Assembly (NCBI GenBank): GCA_036346225.1
Contig: JARFIW010000942.1
Span: 1,116,001 to 1,180,000 of the forward strand
Direction of reading: 5' to 3'
Source: Platerodrilus igneus
Lineage: Eukaryota > Arthropoda > Insecta > Coleoptera > Lycidae
DNA: 64,000 nucleotides
In this document: piece after piece, positions 1 through 11,189 of the stretch
Layout: every line of letters begins with the position of its first letter
Numbering within the stretch: position 1 is the stretch's first letter
Notes under the pieces: generated by a model
Databases searched by the model: none
Told to the model about the DNA's origin: nothing
The model's input: only the letters and a program-made list of their open reading frames with translations
Translations under genes and position numbers: made by a program

Positions 1-517
1 CTTTTTTTTAGTTTGGTATTTTAAGTTTTACATTAGAAATATTTGGGTACTGGAGTATTCGACATCTGGAGTCAACAGGTGTCAAGGCTATTTACGTTTA
101 CAATCTATTTATCTATCGCCACTACTTTACTATAACTGGTTTGTTTTGAGGTTAGTATTTTTCTCACAAGAGTAGAAAAATAACAGTTATTAAAATTGGT
201 TTATTGAATAAATTATGCATTGTTATTGACTGTAACACCGTTGACTATGCTTTCAGCTCAAGGTGTTGGTAAATAATTCTTAATTTTTCGTTGTCAAATT
301 ATTTTTTATTTTATTTTTAAGGAAGTGCCTTATTACCCACCGATGGTAAATACCTGTTATTGTATACCTGATGTGGAGCCTTTAAACCTTTAATTATTGA
401 TTTAATTTTTTTTATTTAGCATAAATGAACTTGGTGATAACCACTCAACAGTTTTATTTAACAACCTTAACTTAGCATAATGGTGTATTCATTTTATGGT
501 GTTATTAAGGTACTTAC

Positions 518-613
518 CTCTTATAACTCGTGCAGCGAGACAAGGACCCACTTGGTGATCACTAGGTAAAGTCTCATTTTGGTACTGTTGTTCAATTATA
601 CTAAATAGTTGCT
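518..613 (-). CDS. Candidate internal exon of an unidentified gene
   Basis: On the minus strand, a pyrimidine-rich tract ending in AG (615-614) is followed by 96 open bases and then a consensus donor GTAAGTA (517-511). The reading frame that spans it begins with two bases completing a codon, encodes 31 residues starting QLFSIIEQQYQ and containing VGPCLAARVIR, and ends one base into the next codon. The composition is less AT-rich than the flanks and looks coding. I do not recognise the protein and found no partner exons with certainty. If real, it belongs to a gene running leftward out of the window, away from KANSL1. It could also be a chance ORF with chance splice sites. Confidence 0.4.
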
Positions 614-1246
614 CTTACATTAAAAAAAAGAAATGGGATTACTATTTAGTGTTTCAAGCAAGTATTAAACAGGTTGCGATAGCTACAAAGAACAATTTTA
701 AAATCGTTATTTAAGTAAAATATTGTCTTCTCTTTTTGGCAGTGTTCAAAATACTAGTATGCAAGCATGACATCTGCAAAAAATAAATACAAAATCTGCG
801 GTGTCTTGGAATTACCAAAATAAAGAATAAGTGGTTGTCATTTGCAATTGCCGTTTATTAGTTTTTAATCAACAATTTTGTCAAGAATACTACTGTAATA
901 AAGGCACCGAAGAGTCTAGAAGTGGAAGGATAATGTCATTAAACTAGCAATAGATTGATTGATAGTTATAAGGATGCACTTAAAGCTTACCAAAGAGAAT
1001 GATAGAAAACTTATTGCCTTTTTTGAAGCTTGTAGAATCGTTATAGATTATGTATTTAAAACTGCACACGTTTGCAGAGCAATCAGTTTTCAATTGAAGT
1101 ATGGTAAAATCTGCTTAACGTGGGGTTTTCGTTTCATCAAAGCAAAACGTTATACGAAATAGCGTTAAACAAGGTCATCTCAACATGTAAATATGTAAAT
1201 ATGGGTATAAAATTTAAAAATTGTTCAAGTATTTTGTCATTTAAGT

Positions 1247-1445
1247 TCATAAAATATGTTTTTTATAACAATACAACAAAAATTTATTTCTTACAAATAT
1301 AGAAACAACAAATGAATATGTATATAAAAATAAATAAAATTCTAAGCCGCTATTTGTGTTTGTTGAAGTTGACAAATTAAATGCAACGCCAATTTGACAG
1401 TGACGTTCATCACGATCTAATCTTCTAAGCACTTGCATTTTAGTT
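1247..1445 (-). other. Weak candidate first coding exon, minus strand
   Basis: A minus-strand ATG near 1441 opens a frame starting MQVLRRLDRDERHCQIG. The first thirty or so residues look coding, and the frame then runs into AT-rich sequence. A possible donor GTAAGAAA lies near the end of the open frame, and further upstream (about 1563-1570) there is a separate GTAAGTA donor that could end a 5' untranslated exon. It sits upstream, in transcription order, of the better exon candidate at 518-613. No homology is recognised. The rest of 1-2060 holds nothing I can identify. Confidence 0.15.
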
Positions 1446-2067
1446 TTTAGCAAAATGCATTTTCTTGTCGCTTTATTTTCGTGTTTTTTATTATCACCTA
1501 TAACTAAAACTAAAAATTAAAATATTTAGCATTATATCCATCATAAGGTTACATAAATTTATACTTACAATAACGGCAAAAATGTTTGAAATAATAAAAA
1601 TATGTGAGGGCAATGCAGTTAAATTACTTTGGATTTCGGGGAAGCCTAATGCACGTTAAACCGAAACAACACTAATTGTGCCAATGTTAAGCGGAGTCTT
1701 ACTCTATGATCTTGCTTGCATAATTATATGTTATAGATGATGTTTAATCTGCATACAAATTATGTGTCATTGTAGGTAAATTTACCCAGTTGAATCTAGT
1801 AATAAATTAGTCGATGTTGTGTTAAGAAGAATTAGTGCCGTAAACATGAGTGATTAGCTTGTAAAAATTGTCATTGACTCAATTGGTAGTGGCATCTCAG
1901 TACATTAATAATAATTATCATCAGTGATTTAAGATTTCTCTATATTTGCATCTAAACAAACTCTTATATTCAGCTAGTAAAAATTAAACCAGCTCGTTAT
2001 TATACTATAAACCAATTTATAGTTTTAAGAATAATCGAAGTCATTGGAGCTGTATAGAGAGATACTA

Positions 2068-2165
2068 TATAGTGATGGTAGCATACCTCCATTGTTTCTT
2101 ATTCTGAGCTAACCTACACATTTCTTTGAAATTCCCACAGCCTATAACTTTCACTATCTGCGTGT
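2068..2165 (-). mobile_element. RTE LINE 3'-tail fragment
   Basis: Read on the minus strand, this matches the 3' end of the RTE-type LINE found complete at 11515-14566. That stretch covers the coding-end segment for the CRLAQN..QWRY peptide and the short untranslated end. The copy is 5'-truncated, as usual for target-primed reverse transcription. The adjoining 2165-2270 is A-rich simple sequence. Confidence 0.6.
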
Positions 2166-2365
2166 AATAGTATATGTAAATGTAAAAGTATATAAAAATA
2201 ACAGGCACCCAAAAAAACAAAACAAAAAACAAAAATACAAAAAAAATCAAAAACAAAATGGAACTAGAATCGGACGATCCCTTTGAGTCTTCATGCTCAT
2301 TTTGGGATATCTTAAAACACTGCATATGCACCAAAACTTCAAAAATGCTCTACTTCGGTTCCCAT

Positions 2366-2664
2366 TGAGATACAAACGAAATGAAAGAGGTACAAACGAT
2401 TCTCTATCGAATATCGTTGATGAAATTAAAATATCTTAAAGTTGGGCGCCGGTTATTTTTAATTTTTTATTTTGTTACCTTTTGAGGTACAAACAAAATG
2501 GAAAGTGGTACAAATGGGCACAAACGATTCTCTATCGAATGGCATTGACGAAATTAAAATATCTTACAGTTGGGGGGGTCGGTTATTTTTTAATTTTTTT
2601 ACTTTATTACTCTTTAAGGTACAAACGAAATGAAAAGTGGTACAAACGGGTACAAACGCACTAA
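2366..2664 (+). repeat. Tandem repeat of about 120-130 bp, 2.3 copies
   Basis: Three imperfect starts of the same unit lie at about 2366, 2484 and 2616, each opening with a GAGGTACAAACRAAATG-like string. The first two units continue through TTCTCTATCGAAT, a KATGAAATTAAAATATCTTA-like core, a G-rich GTTGGG segment and a T-rich stretch. The third unit is partial. No protein is encoded. It could be a small satellite or a tandemly duplicated non-autonomous transposon fragment. Confidence 0.7.
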
Positions 2665-3518
2665 ATTATTTACAAAAAAATTTTGATGAAGTTGGGCACC
2701 AAGTAGACATGGCTACGTTGACATTCATTTATTTCTTATTCCTTCTACAGTTATTTTTTTTATATTGACCTAAATAGTATGTTAGTGCCAAAACATTTTA
2801 CTTCACATGGTCTTAATATGAACTTCAGCAGAAAAGATTTTTAGTAAAACTTATTTTAAACATTATAACAAATTTATAGCCAAAGCTGAAACATCTACTG
2901 TTTGTGAAATAGTAATTTCATTTACATTAAATTAAATGATTGTACTTAAAATACTCCCATGAATGAGATTCCATGTATCAGGTTCTAACTATTCTATGTC
3001 AAATTCTTCCCCATCACATACTTCTTACAAACATTGTAGTATTGACGGTAACATCAGTGAAACTTTTTATAAAATACAATTCTATACATCCCTTTCTCTC
3101 TCTTTCTGTGCAACATATCTAGTTTACGTGGCAAAGCTAATAATTTAGTAATATTATTACATAGTTTACTTTGTTCTCTATCCTATGCATTACCAAGCAT
3201 TGGCTCAAACCACATGAATAAATTCAAATAGAAAATTATTATCTTACTAGTGTGTCCTATAGACAACGGCTGTGTTATGGTCGCACAGTTATTTATTGCT
3301 TTGCGAATGCAGAATTTCATTGCATCTCTAAATTCAATCATTTACAAGAGGAACTAAATTTTGAATTTTCCCATATCTATCATCATTAGGTTTTCAGTTC
3401 TGGAACTGATTGAATGCATACCTCCACCATTTCCTATTCTGAGCTAACATACACATTTCCTGAAATTCCCAGTCTACATCTTTCACCATCTGTGTGCAAT
3501 AGTCTGATTTAGGTCTAT

Positions 3519-3868
3519 ATCTATCTTTTTTTTATCTGCTCTTAATATATCCCACACTATTTTCTCGTGCCTTAGAATGTGTCCTATTTTCTACTGCTCT
3601 CCATACATTTCTTTCTTCCCTTAGTTCTTTGTTTTTAACTTTATTTGTCCCTGATATCTTCATCGTACGTCTGTAGCATCACATTTCAATATCTATCTTT
3701 TTTTCTCTGCTCCTAATACATCCCACACTATTTCCTCGTGCCTTAGAATGTGTCCTATGTCCTATTTTCTACTGCTCTCCATACATTTCTTTCTTCCCTT
3801 AGTTCTTTGTTTTTAACTTTATCTGTCCCTGATATCTTCATCGTACGTCTGTAGTATCACATTTCAAA
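3519..3868 (+). repeat. Internal tandem duplication of about 175 bp inside an RTE fragment
   Basis: The segment from about 3519 to 3691 is repeated at 3692 to 3868 with a few substitutions and a small TGTCCTA duplication. Both units carry TTCTTTCTTCCCTTAGTTC and CTTCATCGTACGTCTGTAG. The duplication is absent from the homologous part of the longer RTE copy at 11650-11880, so it arose in this copy. Confidence 0.8.
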
Positions 3869-4084
3869 ATCTTGGAACTTTGATATAACCTAAGGTCGCC
3901 GCTAAAGTCCCGGCGTAATTGATAAGGGCCACTACGACAGTTGACAACATAATAAACACGTGCATAATATTGTGCAACAAGGTATTACGTCATTATTGCG
4001 TCTCAAATTTGTATCACATACAAAAAGAAAAAGAAAATGTACTCGCGTAAAATGTGGAACTTTTCACAACATTGCAGCTATTCT

Positions 4085-4325
4085 TGCGGCAGGATCTCGG
4101 CGTTAGTTGGGCGTGGGTAGGGCTTCACCCTCGTTGAAACCAAATTAGTTTGTCTTCCCTCTTCTTGTTTGTAGCGGTACGACAGGAATAAGATGAGGAA
4201 CGATAATAGGTACGGTAGAGGAAACCTACATTACCTGAAAGAGAAGACAAAGGCACATAACAGATAACCACACTGTTCGACGTCTCGTTCACTAGTCCCT
4301 GTTGTGACGGAAATGCACGCACAAG
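4085..4325. repeat. Possible dispersed repeat related to 54330-54480
   Basis: About 4190-4280 resembles 54358-54458: both contain an AAACCTACAT / GGAACCTACAT segment followed by a purine-rich AAGAGAA stretch and an ACATAACAGATA / ACATTACAGATA string. The match is moderate and made by eye. The region has no recognisable protein. It lies in the part of the degenerate RTE copy that does not match the LINE, so it may be an inserted element. Confidence 0.3.
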
Positions 4326-6829
4326 TCTATTTTTTAAAAATTGACGCGATTTCAGTCACATATTTAAACTAAAAACTGAAATGTTTACATAGTCGATTTT
4401 CGGCATGTAACAACTTCTCCAAGTATCGATCTGTTGTTCCATCTGTCTTTGTACAATTCTAGTTAATGTTTTCAACACGTTCTGTAAAACTTAGTATTCG
4501 AAAATTTTCACATCTATCCACATTCTTTTTTGTATAGTAGCTGTGGTGTTACGTTTGAAGTCTTTCAACATCTCGCCTATCTCTTACATATAGATGACAA
4601 GTTGGAAGAGATGTTCTTGTACTGCTTATCTATCCAGCAGCTTTTAGAGTTTCTGCTTGCACTTTATCTATACTCGGCATCTTTATTATTTTTCGGGCAC
4701 TTTAATGTTAGTTCAAATTCGTCTCTAACTATAGATTATTTATTAATTTTTATTATATTTATTTAAATACATACATACTTGATAGGCAAATGCCCACATT
4801 TAAATCTAAAAATATTGAAAAAAATACAGAATAAATTAAAAATAAAAGTGAAATAGAACAGGCAAATGAATTCAAGTAACGAAACTATAAGACTATAATT
4901 ACAGAATCATAATTTCAACCATTTTGTGCTGCTAACAGTGCAATTGTAGGCGAATATCGTCATATGTGCTACACATTCTATATAATGGGGCCCATTTAAG
5001 CATGTTGGTTGAGGTGTTAAGGTTGTATAAGTGGGATTGTGTATTGATGGACAAGAGTTATACCAAGTCGTCCTTTTCAATGTTTGATTAATGTTTTAGC
5101 GCTTTTAGTTCCTGTCCTGAATATAAATTCCCTATATATTCTTGCCATTTATCCACTTTCTTTATATTTTCTATGATGATGTCTCCTCCTGTGTCCCTTA
5201 TATTTTTGCCATATGGCTTCATCTCCCTAAAATTCATTATAATTTCCATCTTAGTTTGTACCTCTTAGCACGTTTCATCAATTCATTGTTCTTTAGCTTT
5301 CCTGCATTTGCGAATAATTTTTCATTTTATGGCTTTATATCTATTTCCCTGCTTTGTCTGGTCTGTTTTCGTATTTTCACATTTCTTCTATTAAACTCAG
5401 AATATTCTTTGTCACCCATGGTTTTTTATTGTGTTTTTGTTTGTATCCCAGAATATCTGTGGTCGTTATGTATAAGCTGGACTTAATGTCATTTCATTCG
5501 GCTTTCAAAAAATTTTCCACGTCGACCAACAATTTGTTTGATTTTTTCTCGAATCTTTTGTGGGTATTTTTATTTTTTAGTTCCTCAAAGTTAGTTTTTT
5601 TCTGTTCCTTTTTTTTTAAATTTTTAATTTAAGCGTGATTTTCATAATTACTGTGTTGTGTGGTCTATATCTGCTTTCTGGGTAGCTTCAGTCTTGTTGG
5701 CTAACAAGAATTTAATCTATTTGATATCTTTCTGTCTCCTAACGTCTTCCGCAAGTATTATCTTCTGAAATGACGTTGAAATAATGTATTTGTGATGGTT
5801 AAAAATTGTTTTTGTTTCAAAATTCTATCCGTTTATTTTCCCTCTCATTTCTCATGCCTAAATCAAATAAACCTACTACTGCTTCTTCTTTACCCTCACC
5901 ATGGCATTAAAATCTCGTGTAATTATTAAATTTTCATGTTTTTTACGCTTCTTAGTATATGTTCGATATCTTTGTAGAGCACTTCTACTTCTTCCTCACT
6001 GTAGCTGAAGGCAGACTTGTAAACTTGTATTAGTACCGTATTTACTGTTTTAGCTTCTAATCTAACCATTAGTATTTTTTTTTGTTCTTTTGTAAGTAGT
6101 TTTCTACACAATGTCCTATCATTTTCCACATAACAAATCCCATGCCCGAATTTTCTTCCTCTGATTCTGCATGAATTACCCGACTTTGATAATCCCTACT
6201 TGATCTAATTCACTATACTATCCATTTCAAATTCTCTAGCATCTTCATGCTTCTAACGTTCCACGCCTTGATCCGCAAATATTCTTGGTTCTCCTTTTCT
6301 TCTTATCAAGCTTGTCGATCACAGTCTCCAAAGTAATCCCTTTCCAGGAGATCCGAGTGGGGAATTATTTTATCTCCGGAAATTTTGACCCCAGAGGATG
6401 CCATTATTTTTTAAAACGTTTTTGGTACACTACATACTTGGAAGGTAATGTGGAGTTCTCTCGTTGCCTTGCATATCGCAGTAGTGTGTTTTAGTATGTC
6501 ATACTGACTCCTAGAATCTCTGCCTTCCCAAATACCGAAAGAGCTGCTGCCCTCTTTCGGAACCTGTCTTAATCTGTTTCCTCATCGACTCTTTACCCTC
6601 TGAAACATGGAAGCCATACAAATGGCAATATTAAAGTATTATTTAACTCTGTAGATTCACTTTCATACCATTGCAACATTAATATTGTTTGATTTTAATA
6701 TTAATTTTAACAGTGTTTCTGAAAAAAATACTTTGCCTGAAACTGTTTTTTAATTTAATAATTTATCTATGCAGGTACTAATAATACGTGAATTACAAAT
6801 AATACTAATTCTTATATCGTTTACATAGT

Positions 6830-6955
6830 CATCATCATTGTCTTCAGTCCTAGAACTGGTTAGACGTGTACCTCCATTGTTTCCTATTCCGAGCTAACTA
6901 ACCTACGCATTTCACTGAAATTCCTAGTCTGCATCTTTCAGTATCTGTGTGTTTA
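6830..6955 (-). mobile_element. RTE LINE 3'-tail fragment with ATG-repeat end
   Basis: The + strand starts with CATCATCATTG and continues as the reverse complement of the LINE 3' end, including GTCTTCAGTCCTAGAACTGG and GAGCTAAC. The CAT repeat is the 3'-terminal microsatellite that RTE-clade elements usually carry. It is a 5'-truncated dead copy. Confidence 0.7.
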
Positions 6956-7569
6956 CATAGTATTAAAACATAAATCCATGTTAGCTGATTTAACATGGAA
7001 ATTATTAGTTATGATTTATTTTATCATGAGTTTGTATTCTATATCTGTTTAAATTTGCTACTTAAACCAGATCTCAGATATACAAGAATCTTCAATTAAA
7101 AAAATGTACAAACATTAAGTAAATTTTTCTCAACTGTAGCTGATCTTAATTATAAGTTTTTATTTTGGAAACAGTGTAGAACACTGTAGAATAATGAGTA
7201 CTGTTATTGACCCATTCTTAAATGTATAAGAAATGCAACACTGGATAATCGTGGGAAAAATATATTATGCTTTGTTTGAATCTAGAATGCAAATGCATTA
7301 TGGAATCAGTTTTTGGGGTTATAGATAGTATCCTTTAAAATACTGATGTAATTTTTAAAGTAAATATTTTTATTAATAAATGGTCAAGAGCTCCCCAAAC
7401 CGTTAAAGCATTTGTTCCAAAAAGTTGAACCTTCTTATGAAACTTGTGGAACAAATCCCAACGGACAGGCATATATTTCCAAAATTTACTTTGTTGAGTT
7501 TTTTTCGTTATTAAACACATTGTTAATGTACGAAGAGTGATTTCATTTGTTCATTGATTACTATTGTAC

Positions 7570-7675
7570 ACAGATAGTGGTGTAGGCTGTGGGAATTTCA
7601 GGGAATTGTGTAGACTAGCTCAATGGAGGGTACGCGTCCAACCAGTTCTAAGAGAGAAAACCTAATGATGAAAAA
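7570..7675 (+). mobile_element. RTE LINE 3'-tail fragment
   Basis: This is the forward-orientation LINE 3' end: GATAGTGGTGTAGGCTGTGG, TTTCAGGGAA, CGCGTCCAACCAGTTC, then AACCTAATGATGAAAAAA at the terminus. A short part is missing between the TAGCTCA and GGAGGGTACG segments. The upstream 6955-7570 holds nothing recognised. Confidence 0.65.
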
Positions 7676-7744
7676 AATAACTGTATTTAAACCTGATATT
7701 TATTATAAACAACTACAGGTATTGGTCTGGCAATATTCTTGACT

Positions 7745-8005
7745 AATGTTAATTGTGCAAAAGCATTTGCTGAAAACGATTAATTCGGCAAATGTCTGAG
7801 AGTTGGGGGATCTTGGTAGCCACAGGCTGCTTAACCCCCTTCACATAATACTGAATCTCGGTAAAATAGGACATATAATTAGAAAACACCATAAGGGGAA
7901 CTGAGCTGTATCTAGGTTGTGTAATTTTCAGGGAACTGCATAAGCTAACTCAGAATAGAAATAAGTGGAGGTACACATCCAACCAGTTTTAAAACGATAA
8001 ACCTT
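7745..8005 (+). mobile_element. Chimeric retroposon, short form: module A plus RTE tail
   Basis: The first 150 or so bases are module A, with core GGGGGATCTTGGTAGCCACA and the GGGGAACTGAGCTG end. It is joined directly to an RTE LINE 3' tail (TTTTCAGGGAACTGCATAAG through CATCCAACCAGTTTT). The same short junction form recurs on the minus strand at 11190-11470. There is no coding capacity. It is presumably mobilised by the RTE proteins through the shared 3' end. Confidence 0.6.
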
Positions 8006-8009
8006 GTTC

Positions 8010-8475
8010 GAAAGGATGTATTAGAAAACTATTAATTTGGCAAATGTTCGAATGTTGGGGGATCTTGGTAGTCACAGGCTGCTTAACCTCCTTCACATAC
8101 CACTGAATATCAGGGAAATAGGGTATATATTTGTAAAACAATAGAAGGGGAACCGAACTGCATCTAACAAGAAAGAGCAGTGACTATGTTCGAAGACAAC
8201 AAACATAGAAACAAGCTGAAAATTGTTGAAAGCATATGTGGAAAAAGGGCAGGATATGTTCTAAAGCATTTTTGGGGAATAGTGCGGGATATATCACAAG
8301 CAGAGATAGGAAAAAGAGGTAGATGTAGGCCTAGATCAGACGAATGCACGCAGATAGTGAAATATGCAGACTGTGGAAATTTCAGGTAAATGAGTAGGTT
8401 AGCTCAGAATAGGAAACAATAGGGGTATGCATCTAAGCAGTTCCAGGACTGAAGACCTAATGATGATGAGTGATT
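8010..8475 (+). mobile_element. Chimeric retroposon, long form: module A plus RTE 3' region
   Basis: Module A (about 8015-8160, core TTGGGGGATCTTGGTAGTCA) is fused at CGAACTGCATCTAAC to a longer stretch of RTE LINE 3' sequence that ends in GACCTAATGATGATGAG. The LINE part retains a readable peptide fragment (8180-8389) matching the LINE C-terminus, with AEIGKRGRCRPRSDECTQIV. The same fusion point is found at 10480-11125, but this copy has an internal deletion relative to that one. Confidence 0.65.
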
Positions 8476-9888
8476 TCATTCTTTTAACTTAACTAGCATC
8501 GTGATATAAGTTCATAATGGTTTGGGAAATGCCAGAGTGATATTTAAAGATTCCAGAGAAAAACTAGTTTTGAGTAATTGTTTCATTTTGATTTTAAAAA
8601 TAAAAGAAATTGAAATAAACTATCAATCTTTGATTCAAATTATAACAAAACGTCGAATACGTAAACAAGATTAATTATTGTGTGACAGTCATATTTTGAA
8701 TGGTCAAATCAACAACTCAAAAGTAAAAATCAACATCAGTGTTGTATTGTTGAACACTCATTTTATCCATGTTGTGTTTTTCAATTTATTTACTATTACT
8801 AATCTTTGTTTATAATGGCGAAGCTTTATTGTAAGTGGAAACGACTAGAATTTTATTTAAAGCTAGTCAATATTATTCCATGAGTAATATTTATTCTTGA
8901 ATAAATTAAAATTAAATGTTCAGCAAAAACATAAATAAGTATCATTACAATTCATTCACATCGGAGATAAGGTACACTACAGACTTATCTATTGATGATG
9001 AGATCATTGACCTAAATTTACTCAAATAAATTCGATATACTTGTAGAGATTAGCATTTCAAGTTGGCAAGGCAAACCAGAAGAATTTTCAATTATTAAAA
9101 TGTAAAATCTAAGTTACCATTTGATAAAACTTATTGTGTTCAAAAATATTAACTGCTAGAGCCCTGTACTCAAACATAAATTTTATATTTATTTTTTGAA
9201 CGTAAAAATTGAATTAAAATAGCATTTTTTTCTCTCAATGAACTTTTATAACTGAACGTAGGCAATTGGTGAATACCATTGAAATTTTAAGAGTTCGTTC
9301 TTATTTGCACTTTGGTTGTGGTACTGGAATTGTATTATTTTTGCTTTTTTTTAATGTTAATTTAAATTTAGGTTATTAATACAGTAGCTTTTTTTTAGGA
9401 AACTTACAAACCCTATTTCTGTAAAACGTAATTACGTATTTGTATAAATAATTGAGAAGACAGATAAACAAAACTTGTTGATAATTCTGACACAAACAAA
9501 TAAAATGTAACAATAAATTACATGCTAGACTGAATCGCAAACTGTCTTCCAGCAGTTTCCTGTCTTTAAAAATCATCCCACATCAAATTCAACAAACAAG
9601 TGATACTTACAGTTACTTATTGAATGGTTAATATTATATAGATTACAGGAATAATAAGTTGCTTTCTTGACACATCGAATATTTTAATTCTCCAGTACTC
9701 TACTTAAGCATACTACCAATGGCCTAGAGGTGATTTTTTTTAATTAGAATTTAGCTGAACCCTTGCAACAAGGTACAATTCTTTAAATAACAACAATCAT
9801 AGAGATCTAACTTTTAACCTGGTCTGTGCAAGAGTGCATTTTTTAAAAAACTGCTTGCCTAACATTTTCAAACTGTCGATGTTTGGAA
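8476..9888. other. No recognised feature
   Basis: This is AT-rich unique-looking sequence. The ORFs here are short and none resembles a known protein. A short ATGGCGAAGC start followed by a GTAAGTGG donor-like string occurs near 8815-8838, but nothing else supports a gene. Confidence 0.5.
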
Positions 9889-10183
9889 GGCGGCTCCATG
9901 GATTCGTTCACGTGCGACTACTAAGCCGAAGGTCCTGGGTTTGGTTTCCGACACGGACCGATTGAAAAATGTTGGTGAGCATTTTTCACAAAAATACGCT
10001 CTCGTTCGGATGAGAGGTAAAATGTAGGTTCCATGTATTAGTGTTGTCATGCACGTTAAAGATCCCTACCTTTCTTGGAATAGCAACGTTTCAGCAAAAT
10101 TCAAAATTTCCAGGTAAAAAAAACTCGCTTCCTCGCCAATATAGTAACTTGGGGCGGAGCATTGGAAAAATTCAATGTAGTGT
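9889..10183 (+). mobile_element. tRNA-derived SINE, near full-length copy
   Basis: A tRNA-like head (about 9891-9960) carries a B-box-like GGTTTGGTTTCC. The SINE body that recurs in this window follows: GAAAAATGTTGGTGAGCATTT, TTCACAAAAATACG, GCACGTTAAAGATCCCTACC, TCCAGGTAAAAA and the terminal GGAGCATTGGAAAAATTCAA. Other copies are at 12428-12543 (fragment), 55082-55341, 59250-59505 and 62112-62408. This copy is diverged and probably old. The short ORFs across it are chance. Confidence 0.75.
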
Positions 10184-10187
10184 CCAT

Positions 10188-10259
10188 GTCTGGAATCAAA
10201 ACTTGGACTTTGAGATTAATAATCACTCGCGAATCTCAGTATTCCACTGAACTACATCC
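10188..10259 (-). mobile_element. Second tRNA-like SINE head, opposite orientation
   Basis: The reverse complement reads GGATGTAGTTCAGTGGAAT (A-box-like TAGTTCAGTGG) and ends with the B-box-like GTTTTGATTCC about 50 bases on. This is the layout of a tRNA-derived promoter. It sits immediately after, and pointing at, the SINE at 9889-10183. It is not a functional tRNA because stems and anticodon loop do not form convincingly by eye. Confidence 0.5.
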
Positions 10260-10479
10260 TTTCATGACACATTGTGTTTCCAATTATGTTTTTTCATACT
10301 AATTTATGACAGCAACACCAACTGCTGATTGAAGTATAATTTTGTTGTTTGTAGGTTAAAAACATTATTCATTTCGGTATTTTTAATATGTCAGGATGTG
10401 CTGGGTTTGTATAAATGACATGAGCAAATGTTCATTCTTTACAAATCAAAAGAAATTTTTGGTAGAAATTAACACTTCA

Positions 10480-11125
10480 TCATCATTAGGTCTTCAGTCC
10501 TGGAACTGGTTAGACGCGTACCATCATTGTTTACTATTCTGAACTAACCTACAGATTTCACTGAAATTTGCACAATCTGCATATATAACTATCTGTTCTA
10601 GGTTTACATCTACCTCTTTTTTTCCTATCTTTGCTTGTAATATATCCCATACTATTCCCCAAAAATGCCTTAGAACGTATTCTGCCCTTCTATTTCTCTT
10701 ATCTTTTTCCCCAGATATCCTTGTTCCCCTACTATTTCTATAACCTATTTGTTATTATCTTTGTCTGTCGATGCTATCGTCCTCATACATCTGAAGCACA
10801 GCATTTCAAAAGGCTGCTACCGTTTTTCTGTCTGCGTTTCAGACTACTCGTATTTCATAGGCATACTGTGCTGTGCTCCACACATATGCTTTCAACAATT
10901 TTCTTCTTGTTCTCTGTTTGTTGTCTTTCCTCATAGGCGCTGTTCTTTCTTGTTAGATGCAGTTCGGTCACCTTCTATTGTTTTACAATTATATACCCTA
11001 TTTCTCCGACCTTCAGTGGTTGTGAAGGGAGGTAAGCAGCCTGTGGCTGCCAAGTTCCTCCAACACTTAACCATTTACCGATTTAGTATATTTTCCAATA
11101 TATCTTTTCGCACAGTCATCATTAG
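10480..11125 (-). mobile_element. Chimeric retroposon, long form (module A plus RTE 3' region)
   Basis: On the minus strand, module A (about 11125-10969) is followed by RTE LINE 3' sequence ending at CATCATCATTAGG on the + strand. The junction is the same CGAACTGCATCTAAC string seen at 8160. This copy retains more of the LINE C-terminal coding region than the 8010-8475 copy, including the segment matching TYVWSTALYG..C of the long copy. The reading frame is broken throughout. Confidence 0.65.
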
Positions 11126-11189
11126 TTGCAGATATTTCGCAACCAACAACTAGTTGTTTATACTAATCATCAGATTTATCTATGCTTAT

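Larger units (their letters stand above)
3377..6560 (-). mobile_element. Degenerate, rearranged RTE LINE copy
   Basis: This is a minus-strand relative of the 11515-14566 element. 3377-3870 matches its 3' end, 4427-5130 matches the RT amino-terminal and linker region, 5130-6250 the endonuclease and linker, and 6250-6560 the 5' untranslated region. About 3870-4427 does not match and is either an insertion or a junction of two copies. Many stops and frameshifts are present; one intact island (6129-5926) keeps the endonuclease segment that includes MVRLEAKTVNTVLIQVYKS. It is an old, inactive copy. Confidence 0.7.

Noticed and set aside
710..770. Minus-strand exon after TTTATTTTTTGCAG
   Set aside because: A good acceptor, but the frame ends in TAA after 20 codons and no donor is present.
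8815..8840. Start codon plus donor (ATGGCGAAGC...GTAAGTGG) as a first exon
   Set aside because: Only five codons, with no supporting acceptor or homologous continuation.
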